Source: Archegozetes longisetosus
Lineage: Eukaryota > Arthropoda > Arachnida > Sarcoptiformes > Trhypochthoniidae
Assembly (NCBI GenBank): GCA_018873245.2
Contig: JAEMBT020000004.1
Span: forward strand, 4,946,573 to 5,010,572
Length of the DNA: 64,000 bases
Direction of reading: 5' to 3'
The position numbers and the translations under genes are program-made. The notes beneath the pieces were generated by a model. The model did not search any database. It had not been told where the DNA came from and saw only the letters and a list, made by a program, of their open reading frames with translations. This document shows positions 41,301 through 56,342 of this stretch, piece by piece. Position 1 is the stretch's first letter; each line of letters starts with the position of its first letter.

Positions 41301-43597
41301 AGACAAACACTGATATGATTTGACAGAAGAGCTATACCACAATTATGAGATATAACACAAAAGCAACTATTTATAAGAATAAGCACAGTAGGCAGTACAT
41401 GAGTCTCTATAATTGTTTTGACGGTAAATATTCCGTTCGCCATATAATTCATGTCATCTACTAGGAGGAACTCTACAGAATCCAGTTGTGCCAAGTATTA
41501 CTCTTTGTACTCATTCAAATGCAACAAATTAAATATTAAAAGCATTTGAATCGATTTTTTGCTAATTAGAGGTAGATCTCCGCCTGTATTGTACTGATTA
41601 ATAAGTTGATCAATAAGCTCATTAAGTTTATTAATAAGTTTACTGACGATGACAAAATGAATATGCTTTAATACAAAGGTCGGCTTCTTTGTCAAACTAG
41701 TGATTATCTCGGTTTATCCAGCGTCTCCCAAATATATTTATAGGTACTATTCATTAGTGATCGAAACTTCATTTATTTGTTGCTATTATATCAAAGCAAA
41801 TCTAACAATTAATGATTAATTTTCATTTTAATTATGAGATATGATAGCATTACGTAATAGAATCATCAATGAGTTTCTATTCAGTAGAAAAGTGTCTGTT
41901 TTTCTATCTAATCTGAGTTTATAATCAAAATGCTACTGAAATAACAACAGCAAAGCTGTTTAGAAAACTAAGTTTCTTACAGCTTCAACGATTGAAATTT
42001 TGATTATTTTCCTTTTCTTAAGACTTTTGTTGCACCAAATCTAACTGAAGGATTATTGAAAGCTATTTCGTTGTTGCTCTCAAATGCTATAAAATGTTGG
42101 TCCAATTTTCAAGTATCAAAAGGACTTAGAATGTTTTTAATAAAATATTTAATTCAAGTTTAACTCAGTTTTCGTATTGATTCAATTCTCAGGTTCAATT
42201 GAAAAGTTATATTTCAATCGTGATTGATTGTGAGTTAAATTTTGAATAAAATCATATTGATTCTATTGAAAATAATTACTCTCTAACATATGATGAGTAA
42301 ACAAAATGATTAGTTTATCTAATTTGATGCATTATAGTCTGCTTTGCAGAAGTAACTCTCAAAAGCAATTTCTAGTGAAAAGGCGTTTAGAAATAATTAG
42401 ATTAGAATTTGATAGTAGCAGTAAAATGATAAGAAATTTATGCAATTTTCTGTTTTATGTAATGTACTGCTCGTTTGTATTATTCAAACTGTTATAGCTG
42501 ACAATAGACAAGTTAGGAGCATTACTGAACGCTAAGCCAATCCTTATACATTACACTTGAGTTTATGTGAGTGTCACTCATTCTTTGTTCAATTTATGGT
42601 CAAAATTGTACTACCATTTTAGCGCAAAATACTCTTTTCTTATCTATTTATTGCTATCTTACAGTTTGCTCAACGATTCACTGCAAACATTGATAAACAT
42701 GAAATTTCTTACAATTAGATGCTCTAATCTGGCCGTAAGTAGAGATAAAAACCACCAATCGCTCATTTGACAGATTTACAAGTTATTCAACAATTGATAG
42801 AAAAAGTTGACAAGACAATAAAAGTTGAAATAATATTTGATAAATGATGTTATTGAAAATCAATAATTCATACATAGATAAGTACTATGTTTGCACATGA
42901 ACATCACCATTAAATTTATAGTGACAACAGATTTAGATAACTATCCCTACAAGTGAACAAGCTTCTCTATTATTATAAATAATAAATTAGTTTCACTCTT
43001 GCCAATATTTTTATTTTCACTTTTGTCTGCCTTTTTTTCAGTAACAAACATCGATTTAACAGAATTTAATAATCATTAGCATTTATTGTAAGGATAAAGT
43101 TGAAAACTTGATCCAAAAGACTGCTATTCAACTAAATCTAATTTGAACATTATCACTCAATCTATTGATTGAAATGAAAGCGTCCGCAAAATGGTTTTAT
43201 CCAAAAGTTTCAATTAATTTGTAGCCTTTTATTGACTCAAGTCATAAATGTTTCATTTATTTTGAGACTAGAACTAAATATAATCAACAGGAAAGGGCTC
43301 AGTATGAAATGCACTTGAAAAAAGTGAAGAGTTTGGAAAAACAAACCATAAAAGTCTCGAAAAAATGATTATTATTGAAGGTAATGATAAGAAAAATGTT
43401 TAATGAAAATAAAAATATAGAGGGAGAGGGAGAGAGAAAAGGTATTCAGTACTACATATCGTAGAAGCATTGAGAAAGCCTTTCAGTAGTCTTTAAATGC
43501 AATTATACAGTAAGATAATAATAAATTAATTCAAAACATATCAAACAAACCTGGTTCCAGGCCTTTTGCCATTATCATCAGCTGATGGTGTCTCCAT
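35378..43597 (-). CDS. krz: Beta-arrestin, Kurtz-like, complete in nine coding exons
   Basis: Complete, 425 residues. Exons (minus): 43551-43597, 39306-39336, 37841-37901, 37139-37395, 36816-37079, 36586-36743, 36368-36511, 36057-36302, 35378-35447; all phases agree. Starts [16 protein letters not shown]. Arrestin hallmarks in order: [132 protein letters not shown] and [11 protein letters not shown]. The tail carries a clathrin box (LIQLD, 398-402) and the AP2 motif [13 protein letters not shown] (F411, F414, R418), which mark a non-visual arrestin. It binds phosphorylated GPCRs, stops G-protein coupling and drives endocytosis. Intron 1 is 4.2 kb; the others are from about 20 to 1,400 bp. Divergent from the PH gene next door. 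Confidence 0.96.
39337..43550 (-). other. Large first intron of the arrestin gene
   Basis: A 4.2-kb intron between the donor after the first coding exon and the acceptor AAAATAG before exon 2. It has no recognised nested gene; open frames of 62 to 86 codons at 40776, 41234 and 41498 show no domain. A tRNA-like relic lies at 40630-40690. First introns often carry regulatory elements, but no motif is evident. Confidence 0.7.
40630..40690 (+). repeat. tRNA-like relic, possible SINE head
   Basis: ATGAGTTGGTAAAGCATC matches an A-box region and AAAAATCGAATCAC a decayed T-arm/B-box, with tRNA-like spacing between. It lies in the arrestin first intron. No closing acceptor stem, so probably a SINE relic or chance. 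Confidence 0.28.
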
Positions 43598-43962
43598 TAC
43601 AATATCAATAATTTTACTATTAATATATCTGACATTAAGAGAAGCTATGCTTTCTATGAAACGTTTCGTTCAAACTGTCAAACCTCTGGTTCACTATTAA
43701 ACCACTCAGTAGAGGAATGGCTTATATCCGGATACGGAAACATATTCTCCAGCCCATAGATGACGCTCTCCTGCATAACTCCAGGCAATCATCTACTCTA
43801 TTATCACAACAAAACACTTTCTAGCTATTCATTTCTAACTTATCCATCACTTCTTTCTTCTTATGGCTTAATCACCAGTCAAATCGATTATTTTTTCAAC
43901 TATAACAAAGTTTTTGTCAATTAGTTCATAATTATTTATAGATCTGTTTAATTATCCTTTTT
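43598..43962. promoter_or_regulatory. Shared divergent promoter region, arrestin and PH-protein genes
   Basis: Only 365 bp separate the two divergent start codons, so both promoters and both 5' untranslated regions must lie here unless there are upstream non-coding exons. The segment is less A+T-rich near its middle and holds a 10-bp palindrome TATCCGGATA at 43725-43734. No TATA box is clearly placed for either gene. The regulatory role is inferred from layout. Confidence 0.55.
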
Positions 43963-44807
43963 ATGGATAACTCAGTTATTGCCAAAAGTGGTTGGCTTTT
44001 AAAAAAGGGTATAATTGATTTGAGTTGATTCTCCTTTTCAGTATTAATTGGTTCATATCCGTTTCAAATCAATTTTCGCCTCAGGTTCTAATTCGTCCGA
44101 ATGGCACAAGAACTGGGTTGAGTTATATCGTGATGGATTTCTCAAATATTATGAAACCGATCACAGCCCCAACGCTGAAGACGTGATTTTTATGCCACGA
44201 GAATGCATTTTAGTTAAAACTGGAACTCAAGTAATTCTTAATTTATTTTTTTATATCAGTATTTAACTAATATATTGAATGACAGGTCGAAGGCGTAAAA
44301 CCACCTGAAAATCATTCCCACCAGTGCTTATTCTCTGTTTCAAGTGTTGGAAATAAGACCTGGTATTTTTGTGGTCAATCACTGGATGAGATGCGTGTTT
44401 GGCAGCTGGCCTTAGAACAGTCGCGACTCATTCTTAGTCCAAGACATCATTTACGAGAATCATCTCATTCATACATAAGTCCACAATCTCTTTATTCTTC
44501 ATATATCAATACCCAATCATCAGCTTTTATACCTTCATTAACGAATGGTTCGCAATCATCACAAGTGCGGCCAATGGTCTCTAGTTCTTGTGAGACACTT
44601 AGTTCCCACTTAAGTCCGTACATGACATCGCGTGTGAACACATCCCTCTATCCGTATTACAACTTACAGAACTATCAGACCAACAGATCATTCCTGCCTC
44701 TCTCACATCCATATCATCAGAGAGGTCTTACTAATATCTCTCCCCTAACCGGTGCTTCATTTGGTGGTTTGATGTGGTCTCAGCCACAAACACGGTTTTG
44801 GTGGTAA
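43963..44807 (+). CDS. Evectin-like pleckstrin-homology protein (PLEKHB family)
   Basis: Complete, 237 residues in three exons: 43963-44008, 44085-44230, 44286-44807. Introns are only 76 and 55 bp. A stop just after the candidate acceptor at 44040 rules it out; the acceptor CCTCAG at 44084 restores phase. The protein begins MDNSVIAKSGWLLKKG, then NSSEWHKNWVELYRDG, FMPRECILVKTG and a closing helix with the invariant Trp (MRVWQLALEQSR). This is one PH domain, residues about 7-113, in the evectin arrangement with the MP-x-x-CI-x-x-x-TG signature. The tail is rich in Ser, Tyr, Pro and Gln and ends with aromatic residues. Evectins bind phosphatidylserine on recycling endosomes and help retrograde membrane traffic. 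Convergent with Rab6. Confidence 0.85.
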
Positions 44808-45578
44808 AATTTGACTCACGTCCTGAATACTCTTACTCTGAATACTTTTAACGTGGCATCTGATTAATGATTTGAAAATGTTTATTTGGTTTGATCACTT
44901 TTAATTATTTACTTGATTCAAAACGCATACAAAAAGAACAGATAAAAAGTTCACTTATAATTTATAATCAAGTTAAACAAATACTAGTCAATTAAGTTTG
45001 TATTCTGTGTACAATCTTATCTTTATATCGAATTTACTCAATTCAGTTCTTCAGCATCGAGTGGTTATTGCTTTCGATGCTCTTATTGGACGCATTTTAT
45101 TAATTAAATATAAGAAAACGAATAACAGATTAATGATATTCTCAGAATATCGATTCAAAAGAGATTGAAAGTTAGGAGTAATATGGTAAATAAGAAAAAT
45201 TAATATAATTATGTATTGATTATATATTATTTATTTTTTAAGTTAAATTTTTGTAATGACAAAATACTGCAAAATTAAAAACCAGTATATTTGCAATAAC
45301 TCTGAAATTAAATTACAATTTATTGACTCGAATCTAACTTTGGAAACAATAATCATATCAAAAATGGAATCCTAGCGGTTAACCAAAAATATGAATCTGA
45401 AGTTGATTTGTTCAGTAAAAGTAGACAGAGTTGACTTAAGAGTATTTGGTGTAAGCGTTAAGCTGAAAGATTATGCAATATAATTTGATTTTGCTGTTAG
45501 TAAAAAGTGAATGATAGCGAAGAATTGCATTAAAGCAACGATCGTCTATTAACCACTATATTGAAAGCGTAACAAATG

Positions 45579-45649
45579 TTAGCAAATGCATCCGCTCTCC
45601 TCTCCTTGATTTGAGTCCCTTTCCAATGGTAACGGTCTCAGGGGTATAG
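45579..45649 (-). other. Candidate alternative last exon of Rab6
   Basis: After an acceptor TTTTATAG, a 71-bp segment opens in the phase required by Rab6 exon 4 (two bases, completing a Thr codon). It reads IPLRPLPLERDSNQGEESGC then IC and a stop. The ending GCIC-stop parallels the KCIC-stop of the regular last exon at 46169-46236, and nucleotides around the C-terminus align (ATGCATTTG-TAA). It lies 520 bp further downstream. It could be a mutually exclusive last exon, or a decayed tandem copy kept open by chance. Confidence 0.45.
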
Positions 45650-45712
45650 CTATAAAAGGTTTTTAGTCAAGGAAATAAGAAATTCTATTTGAAATTAGCA
45701 TGACATCGAGTC

Positions 45713-45764
45713 AGTGCTATCAAGTCCCATCTTAATTCAATCTCAGTTAGTACTTTATAGCACT
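45713..45764. repeat. Small foldback repeat, AGTGCTAT family, copy 2
   Basis: AGTGCTATCAAGT at the left pairs in inverse with ACTTTATAGCACT at the right. It matches the repeat at 34240 in arm sequence and right flank. It lies just upstream of the candidate alternative Rab6 exon. Confidence 0.55.
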
Positions 45765-46168
45765 TACCCGACCATTAACTCAGCTCTATTCAGCCAAAAA
45801 CACCACTACATTATTCATTCCAAATATAATTACAGTAAAATACACTAAGTCTCAAATTGTCATTTATCTCGAAGCAGTTGAATCAATAATTTATTTGATA
45901 GTATAAAAATTGAATCAAAACGATATGAAAAACAAGAATAGAATTGTTAAGAGACACGAAAACTAGAGAACTAAGGAAACAGTCAACCATTTATTAAAAA
46001 TTAAGTTAGAGAACAAATGATAATCTAGATTAATGTAATTATGTGCAAATAAAAGCTAATAACAGCTGCTTTCCATGAAATGCATTCATGTGTGTCCGAA
46101 ATACCAACAAAGATAGAAAAGGACGTTTAAAAAAGAATGTTAGATATAATTTAGTTGAAATGAAAACA

Positions 46169-49765
<3,597 letters not shown>

Positions 49766-50241
49766 GCCTTATTATAATGTCTTAATTGTATTGTTTGAAC
49801 GCATTGTTTGGGCCTCCATTGCGATCCACTCTTGCCCGAGTTGAGCACTAAATAAATAGAATTATCGAATGACTCATTTGTGTTTCAATGCTGTCACTCA
49901 GTGGTCAATAAGAACGTTAACTCAATTTTCAATATTTATTTTACGATTTGATTAAAATTGTTGGTTCTGTTTTCAATTCACTAAAACAAGTGATCATTTG
50001 ATTGATTGTTGGCATTTTCTACATTCAGCCAATTAATTAAATCGTTCACAAATAATGAATGAAAAGTGAAATAACGCAAAAATATGGTTCAAGCAAATAG
50101 TGTTTTCTAAATTGAGTATTTTTCAAAACCAATTTGTTATCAAAACATATTTAAATGCGATTCAGACTATAAATAATTAATCGAAAGGTTGGAGAAAGTA
50201 TTACAGTTTCTAAATAATCAGTCAATAATATTGACAAAGAG

Positions 50242-51764
50242 ATGACTCAAGACTCAGAACAAGCGACTAAAGAAAACAAAAGCACCAATTCTTCAACTCG
50301 CAAAACTAGTTCATCTGCAACTAAAACCAATAATTCATCGACCAATTCGGGAAGTAGTCGATTGGAAAGGAAGGACAAAACTCGCGACGGACTCCAGACT
50401 AGAGTAGGATTTGATTTATTATTCAGATATTTGCTCAAAATACGATTTGTTTTATAAAAATAATTTTTAATTTTACTGATAATCAGGTCGTTATAAGACA
50501 TTTACCGCCAACTATGACTTCAGAACAGTTTTTGGAAGAGATTTCTCCGATTCCTGAATACAATGACTATTATTTTGTGAAAGCTGATACTAGTTTAGGG
50601 ATCTATTCGTTTAGTAGGGCTTACATTAACTTCATTCATATGGAAGACGTCTTCATATTTAAAGACAAATTCGATAATTATGTGTTTGTTGACTCAAAAG
50701 GCAATGAGTTCTCGGCGATCGTAGAGTTTGCTTGCTTTCAGAAAATACCTCGCCGTAGGATTGGAGCCAATGGTCAACCAATTACTGCCAAAAAACGAGA
50801 CAACAAATGTGGAACCATTGAACAAGATCCTGATTATATAGCATTCCTCGAATTCTTAGAGAAAAACAAGAATGAAGCTAATATGCCTTCGGCTGAGGTT
50901 TACTTAGAAGAGATTGAAGCGAAAGAAAAAGAATTGAAAGCCAACCATGGAGTACCTAAAGTTATTACACCTCTTATCGAGTTTATTAAAAACAAAAAGG
51001 CAGAAAAAATCAGATTAAGAGAAGAGAGACGTGAGGAACGAAGAAGACAACAACAGGAGCAAAAACGAATCAGAGAAGAAGAACATCAAAGAAAACTTAA
51101 ATTGAAAAAACAAGACGACAGTAAGAAACAGAAAGAAACTGACGAACATTCGAGAGACAAATCACTGAAAAAAGACGACGAAAAGTTTAGAGCAAAGGGC
51201 AGAGATTCTGATAAAAAGGAAACCAATAAGAGTCATGAAACTAGCAAAAAATCTGACTCGAAAAAGAATGAGAAAAAGTCCAGTTATTCGAGTAGAAGTT
51301 ATAGAAATGAAAAAGTCAAAGAAAGCAGCAATACTAAAAATAATGATAGCACTGAATCAACTTTTGTTGTGAAAGTTCTACAAAATCCCGATAAAGATAA
51401 GACACATGAATCAAATTTGAAGAATAATTCGGAGACGAGTGTTGATAAGAGTAATAGTCAAGAGGTTAAGGAAGAAGTTTCGAGTGAGCAGAAGAAAAGC
51501 ACTGATACAAAAAATGAGAAAACAGAAAGTTCATCAAAAACCAGTAACGAAAGTTCGAATAAAGCTGAAAAACGAATCCGTAATAAAGACAGACCGACGA
51601 GAGAGATATACCGGCCTGCAGCTGCGAAACGAAGCACTTCTGAATCATCACAAACTCAACCGAATTCTGAATCGCACACATCTGGTGGTCATAAGAGCAG
51701 TACAAACAGATCAGAACATGGATATAAAAATAGAGTATTTACACGTACTAAACAAAATGATTAG
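50242..51764 (+). CDS. Upf3: UPF3, nonsense-mediated decay factor
   Basis: Complete, 479 residues in two exons: 50242-50403 and 50487-51764, joined phase 0 through an 83-bp intron. A Ser/Thr-rich, polar leader of 54 residues precedes the RRM-like domain (VVIRHLPPTMTSEQFLEEI, RAYINFIHMEDVFIFKDKF, AIVEFACFQKIPRR), which in this family binds UPF2. Then comes a conserved GTIEQDPDYIAFLEFL block, a highly charged Glu/Arg/Lys coiled region (REERREERRRQQQEQKRIRE) and a long Ser/Lys-rich low-complexity stretch. Near residue 417 lies RIRNKDRPTREIYRP, the exon-junction-complex binding motif. UPF3 links the exon junction complex to UPF2/UPF1 and shuttles between nucleus and cytoplasm. Divergent from Rab6; its stop is 148 bp from the MPI stop on the other strand. 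Confidence 0.95.
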
Positions 51765-51912
51765 TTTGTTATTAAAGGGAAAATTGTAACATATTTTATA
51801 TTATCAAAAGACTTGACGCGAAAGATTAAATTTGTTAAACTAAACTTTAATAGACTTTATATAAACCAAATGATACATTAATATTCTGTAACTAATATTG
51901 AACTGAAACCAA

Positions 51913-54599
51913 TTATTCTAGTCTACAATAGGCTCTGTATATTAATAGAGGAGATTTGACATAATTAATCAGTAAAGAAGTGGTTGCAGGTATAAATCCT
52001 ACATAGCCCGGGTATAGACTTGTTCCTTGACAGTTGGCCTCGCCCCTGATTACTATTATGATAGAGCCGCTATCCTTCTGCGCTAACATGTATTCGAAGG
52101 TCGGTCTCACGTGTTCAATAGATACTTCAACGGCATCGACAACAAACTCTGGAACCGGAACCACATATGATTTGGTAAACTCATCAATTATTTTTGGAGC
52201 GAATAACTGTTCTTTAGCCGACTTGCTTATATATGTCAGCATATTGGTCAATGTCTTCACATCTTTAAACTTAGGTGTAAGACCTGCACGAACCACATTA
52301 TCAGAACAGGCCATACATTCAATGCAGTCTTTAAAATAAAATAGTTATTAATACTTGATATAATGGATATAAACACAACAGAGTATAACCTGTAACTTGA
52401 ACATATAGTTAAGTGGTTTCTAAAAATCAATGACAAGCCATATTTTGCTATGAAACTTTTATATTGATTTTTAAAAATCACTCAAGTGCAATGTTCAAGT
52501 TAGACAGATCAAGTATAACAGTATTTGGCACTTAGTGTGTTTCCATATGCTTATGGAAAATGAACGCCGCACCATGGTCTCTAAACAAGTTATAAATGAG
52601 TGAACAAATCATATTTTTATTTCACTTAGACATCGTCCATTAATAACATTACGCCAAAGTGACCTTTTCGCGAGGACCCCCAATGTTACGCCGTAGTTCA
52701 CAAGACTAACACCACCCCATAGATGGAACGTTACAGCTTATGAGTATTTCGCACATAATACGAAAATAATGAGAAATTTTATCTATTCTAACAACATCAT
52801 TATTAGTGAGATTAATCATTAAATTTAAATTAATAATTTGTGATTTTTTATGCAGGAAAACTAAGCAAAGGAATGTAACATTGACAAGTCTACCCCTCAT
52901 GTTGCAATTTGTCACATTTAGCTCTTGATACCCCCTACCCTCCAGCAACGTTACTAATGGACGATGCTTAATTTAAATGTGACTATTAACGTTTGTACTT
53001 GACTTGATTTTGAATTAATGATAGACTTGGTTAATGTTTGATATTTAACATTGAAATTTGACTCGCTCAATAAACTATTACATTTGTAATTTGTTCAGAG
53101 ATTATGTCGTGACGCCCTTTTCCATAAGCATATTCAAACACATTCGGTGGTATGCAATAGTTCTGATTACCTTTAATTTCTGGTTAAAAAAAACTGTTAC
53201 AGAGACTATAACTTTGCAATACTTAACGTTAAGTTTAACCAGAAGTTAAAGTAAAAGTAACCGTTGAATTATCTTCTGTTGCGTCGACGTTAACCTCTGG
53301 TTAGGAAACGTAGACGTTTCGCGATAAATCCGAGTTCCATAACTAAGACTATTGCATACCGCCTATTAAGTGCTGTATGCTGTTATACTTGGACAAGCTT
53401 AACTGTAGCGTTACCTCCAACAATATAAGCGTGTGGTTCGTCTTGACCTAAAAAGATAGCCTCACCGGGTTTTAGCACGAGATAATTGAGAAAGAATATA
53501 GCAAAGCATCCAATGTCGTTCGGAAACTGTGAGTTTAAAAGGAGAAATAATCTTCTGAGAGCTTCTTTGTCAGGATCTATAGCTTCCTCGCGAGACCATC
53601 TCTGATCCAGAGCCTTTAAGTTCTGCGTGACCACATTTTCAGGTGATGTCATAAGTGCAGTGAACAATTGTTTGAGTCCTTGTTTCTTGTCCTGAGCATT
53701 CTTATAATTAGCAGCAGTCTCATTGCCAACAACTGCACGAAGTTCCGGCACATTATCCAAAAACGCCTCAATCTCTGAATGAGGACGAAATCCACATAAA
53801 GCTTCGAAATCAGTCAAAGCAATGGCCATCTCTGGCTTATGGTTGGAGTCCGGATAATGAAAGGGATCATTGCGATGCAATTCCTCAGCTAATTGCTTAT
53901 TAGGATGAGCTTGAATTGATAGAGCCTTTCCAACCGACAATACTTTGAAGAGAAACGGAAGATTATCGCCATATTTGGAAAATACATTTACATTTCCAAC
54001 ATATTCAGGAAAGGTGTGCAACAAATTTAGTAGAGTTTTGTTATCAATTTCTGGATTTTCACTAGCCACTATAGTTGGCCCTGAAGGATGTGTTCCCATC
54101 CAAAGCTAGCAAACAAGCAATTTATTTCATTTTAAAGAATGCCAGAATATTCTTTGGACAATTTATAGAATTTTAAGTACTAAAATATTTTTCAAGCAAA
54201 CATTAAACGGTCTAATAACTTATGAATATCGAAGAGGTAACAAAAATGGAAATGATAGGAATAGGATCTAAACAATGACTAAAAATGAATTACTTCAGCA
54301 AAAGGTGCTTCGGGATCGACATCATATTTAGGCATTTGATTCTTGACAAATCGCGCGACTGCACTATCCATACCCTTTTTGCCCCATTCGTACTTTTTGA
54401 CACAACAACGCAGGGCTATCACTATTTAACAGAATTAAAGACAATCACATATTAATGAATGACATGAACCGAAAAGTCAGTCGTGGAATGGTATTCATAT
54501 TGGAAAATATGGATTATCAATGTGAGAAATAGAAGGATATAATTAATAAATTCATCAAACAATAGAATTATAACAAAAATTGATAGAAAACTTACTCAT
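51913..54599 (-). CDS. Mpi: Mannose-6-phosphate isomerase
   Basis: Complete, 412 residues in four exons: 54596-54599, 54294-54421, 53415-54105, 51913-52328. Exon 1 supplies only ATG plus one base before a GTAAGT donor; exon 2 completes a second Met and continues IALRCCVKKYEWGKKG. Zinc ligands expected for type I PMI are in place: Q109 and H111 in SIQAHPNKQ, E136 in NHKPEMA and H269 in QDEPHAY. Other family blocks are LWMGTHPSGP, DCIECMACSDNVVRAGLTPK and a final YPGYVGFIPA. The enzyme interconverts mannose-6-phosphate and fructose-6-phosphate in the cytosol and feeds GDP-mannose and glycosylation. Intron 3 (52329-53414) is packed with inverted-repeat elements. Convergent with UPF3. Confidence 0.95.
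52379..52522. mobile_element. Short inverted-repeat element (MITE), copy 4
   Basis: In MPI intron 3. The left arm has TAACTTGAACATATAGTTAA then GTGGTTTCTAAAAATCAAT; the right arm, read inward, has TAACTTGAACATTGCACTTG then AGTGATTTTTAAAAATCAAT. The inner parts match copy 3 (CAGTTAAATGGTTTTTAAA). The outer ends are worn and their limits approximate. Confidence 0.65.
52535..53141. mobile_element. Inverted-repeat element, family B
   Basis: The left arm GTGTGTTTCCATATGCTTAT continues GGAAAATGAACG (52535-52566). The right arm (53112-53141) read inward is GTGTTTGAATATGCTTATGG then AAAAGGGCG. A further pair of GCACTTA motifs (52528 and the complement near 53368) suggests the true ends may lie further out, enclosing the neighbour at 53149-53360. 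Another element (52631-52966) sits inside. Superfamily not determined. Confidence 0.5.
52631..52966. mobile_element. Inverted-repeat element, family C, nested in B
   Basis: Terminal arms CATCGTCCATTAATAACATT and, from the right inward, CATCGTCCATTAGTAACGTT match at 18 of 20 positions. Each arm then leads to a C-rich or G-rich run (GGACCCCC; GGGTAGGGGG). Length is 336 bp with no coding capacity. Flanks CTTAGA and CTTAAT hint at a short target duplication. Arms of this CATCGTCCATTA type occur on other arthropod DNA transposons in my recollection, but I do not name a superfamily. Confidence 0.65.
53149..53360. mobile_element. Inverted-repeat element, family D, with inner hairpin
   Basis: GGTATGCAATAGT at the left is exactly repeated in inverse at the right end (ACTATTGCATACC). 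A second inner palindrome pairs CTTTAATTTCTGGTTAAA with TTTAACCAGAAGTTAAAG, one mismatch. Length 212 bp, non-coding. It lies between the family B right arm and the MPI exon 3 donor. Confidence 0.65.
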
Positions 54600-56342
54600 T
54601 TGGAGTGACTATTGATTATTGACTATTGACTGCAAATACAATAGATATTGATTATAGACTGTTAAAGATAACAAGTAATCAATAGTTTAAATGATAGACT
54701 TGAGACTGTAGTAAAACGTCTTCTCTAATTTAGTCTCTAGTAGTGGCTGTCCTTCGCATTGATTCACACCTCACTATCACTTTAGGGATATGTACGGAAC
54801 TCAGTTGAAATGTTTATATAAACCCATATTAAAATCCGATACCAAAACCTATACTAAAATTCATACTAGCCCGTATTAAAGTCACTGCTCTTATGATTCA
54901 TTAAAATGCGTCAGAAGTTTTCTCTCTTCTACACGTGTAAAACCAAATCATTTCCCCAATTAGTAATCTTGTTGTTATTAGCTTCATGCCTAACAACTAT
55001 TTAGTGACTAATAAAGACTAGTTTCACATTCAAGTTTCAAGTTTGTTTGTCTCTTCTTAAACAAATATTTTTAGAAATGTGAGAACTGAAACAATAATTC
55101 AGATCTCATAGTATTCCATCGGATGTGAGCAAAGTTTTGTTAACAAAACATTTTGATATTGTTAACAAACCAATAAGTTTTATGAATGTTCGGCAAACAA
55201 CTACTTGTGAGATTAGTTAGAATTTCAATCAATTTCTCCTATGAAAATCAGTTAAAATATTGAATGAATGAGATATTCTGTGATTAATAAGCACACGATA
55301 ACGTAGTGATATTGTTAATGGGAGACCATAACCTTATTAGGTTGTGAAATAACCGACAGTTACTCAGTATTCGGAAATTAGTTATGGGCTACGAATAGTG
55401 TTGCGCTGTCCTCTACTCATACCAGACATGATCAAATGAAAACAAACATTTAGCTCATTTAAAATAAATAATAAATTTCGACTATTCAAGCGTTTATTAT
55501 TCAAACAAAATAGACTGAAACAAAACAATTTCTTAGTTTTCATAACACTTATTTCGGTTTTACTAAAATATAAAATTTGAAGTATTTGTTTACATAGAAG
55601 TGGGAGTTATTGAGTGTCGGCTTATCTCAAAATGATATCATAGATAGTTCTCAAGTTTCAAAAATATTAAAGTATTGAATTGGATGTTATTAAAAGTTAT
55701 AATAATTGTAATTTAGATATATTGAACTGATCGATCAATTGAAAAGTTTGACCACTGAAATATAGGCAAACTTTATTTATTGAACAAATCTTTGATTTAC
55801 AACCAGTACTCGTTTATTGAATTTAACACAAACAAAAAATGCTACTTTTACTTGAAGATGACATGAAGACAAAACTTGAGTTATTTTCTCAATTGGAGAC
55901 AAGCGGTGACTATTTATTTATTTATTTATCCATTTGTTCAATACATTTAAAGTAAAATTATTGTTTTGAAAGGACTTGAGCAAACATAACATCAGGCAAA
56001 TAGTGAATAGTTGAGCAAAACATTTAAGCATTTTATTTATAAATATTAGTTAAACCTAATTGTTATGAAACGCGTTTAAAGTTAAATGTTGAATAGGTGA
56101 ACAATAACCGATCTAAACAAATCTATTAAAGTATAAAATTGAAGTTTATGAGGGCATTTGCTTTGGGTTGTTCTCGTGGATTTGGTTCTTAGGCGCTATA
56201 GTTGTTGACCAAACTTTCTATAAGTTGTCTCAAATTTAGAGCCAGTAAACATAGGGAAAGATACTCTGCGCTTTCAATTTTAGACGTCGATATAAAATAA
56301 AAATACTAGTGATTAGTTTACAATTCAGTAAATATTGATTCG
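54600..56342. promoter_or_regulatory. Divergent intergenic region, MPI and COMMD2
   Basis: About 1.7 kb between the start codons of the two divergent genes. Both promoters are expected here. Near 54605 an imperfect tandem of ATTGACTATTGA units directly abuts the MPI start region. There is a short TTTA run at about 55913. No core promoter motif stands out and no further gene is seen. Confidence 0.4.

Noticed and set aside
44040-44084. Upstream acceptor TTTTCAG for evectin exon 2
   Set aside because: It would put TAA in frame at once; the acceptor at 44084 keeps the PH domain intact.
51439-51789. Frames overlapping the UPF3 C-terminal region on both strands
   Set aside because: They follow from the Lys/Ser-rich composition of UPF3; the UPF3 frame itself is confirmed by the exon-junction binding motif.
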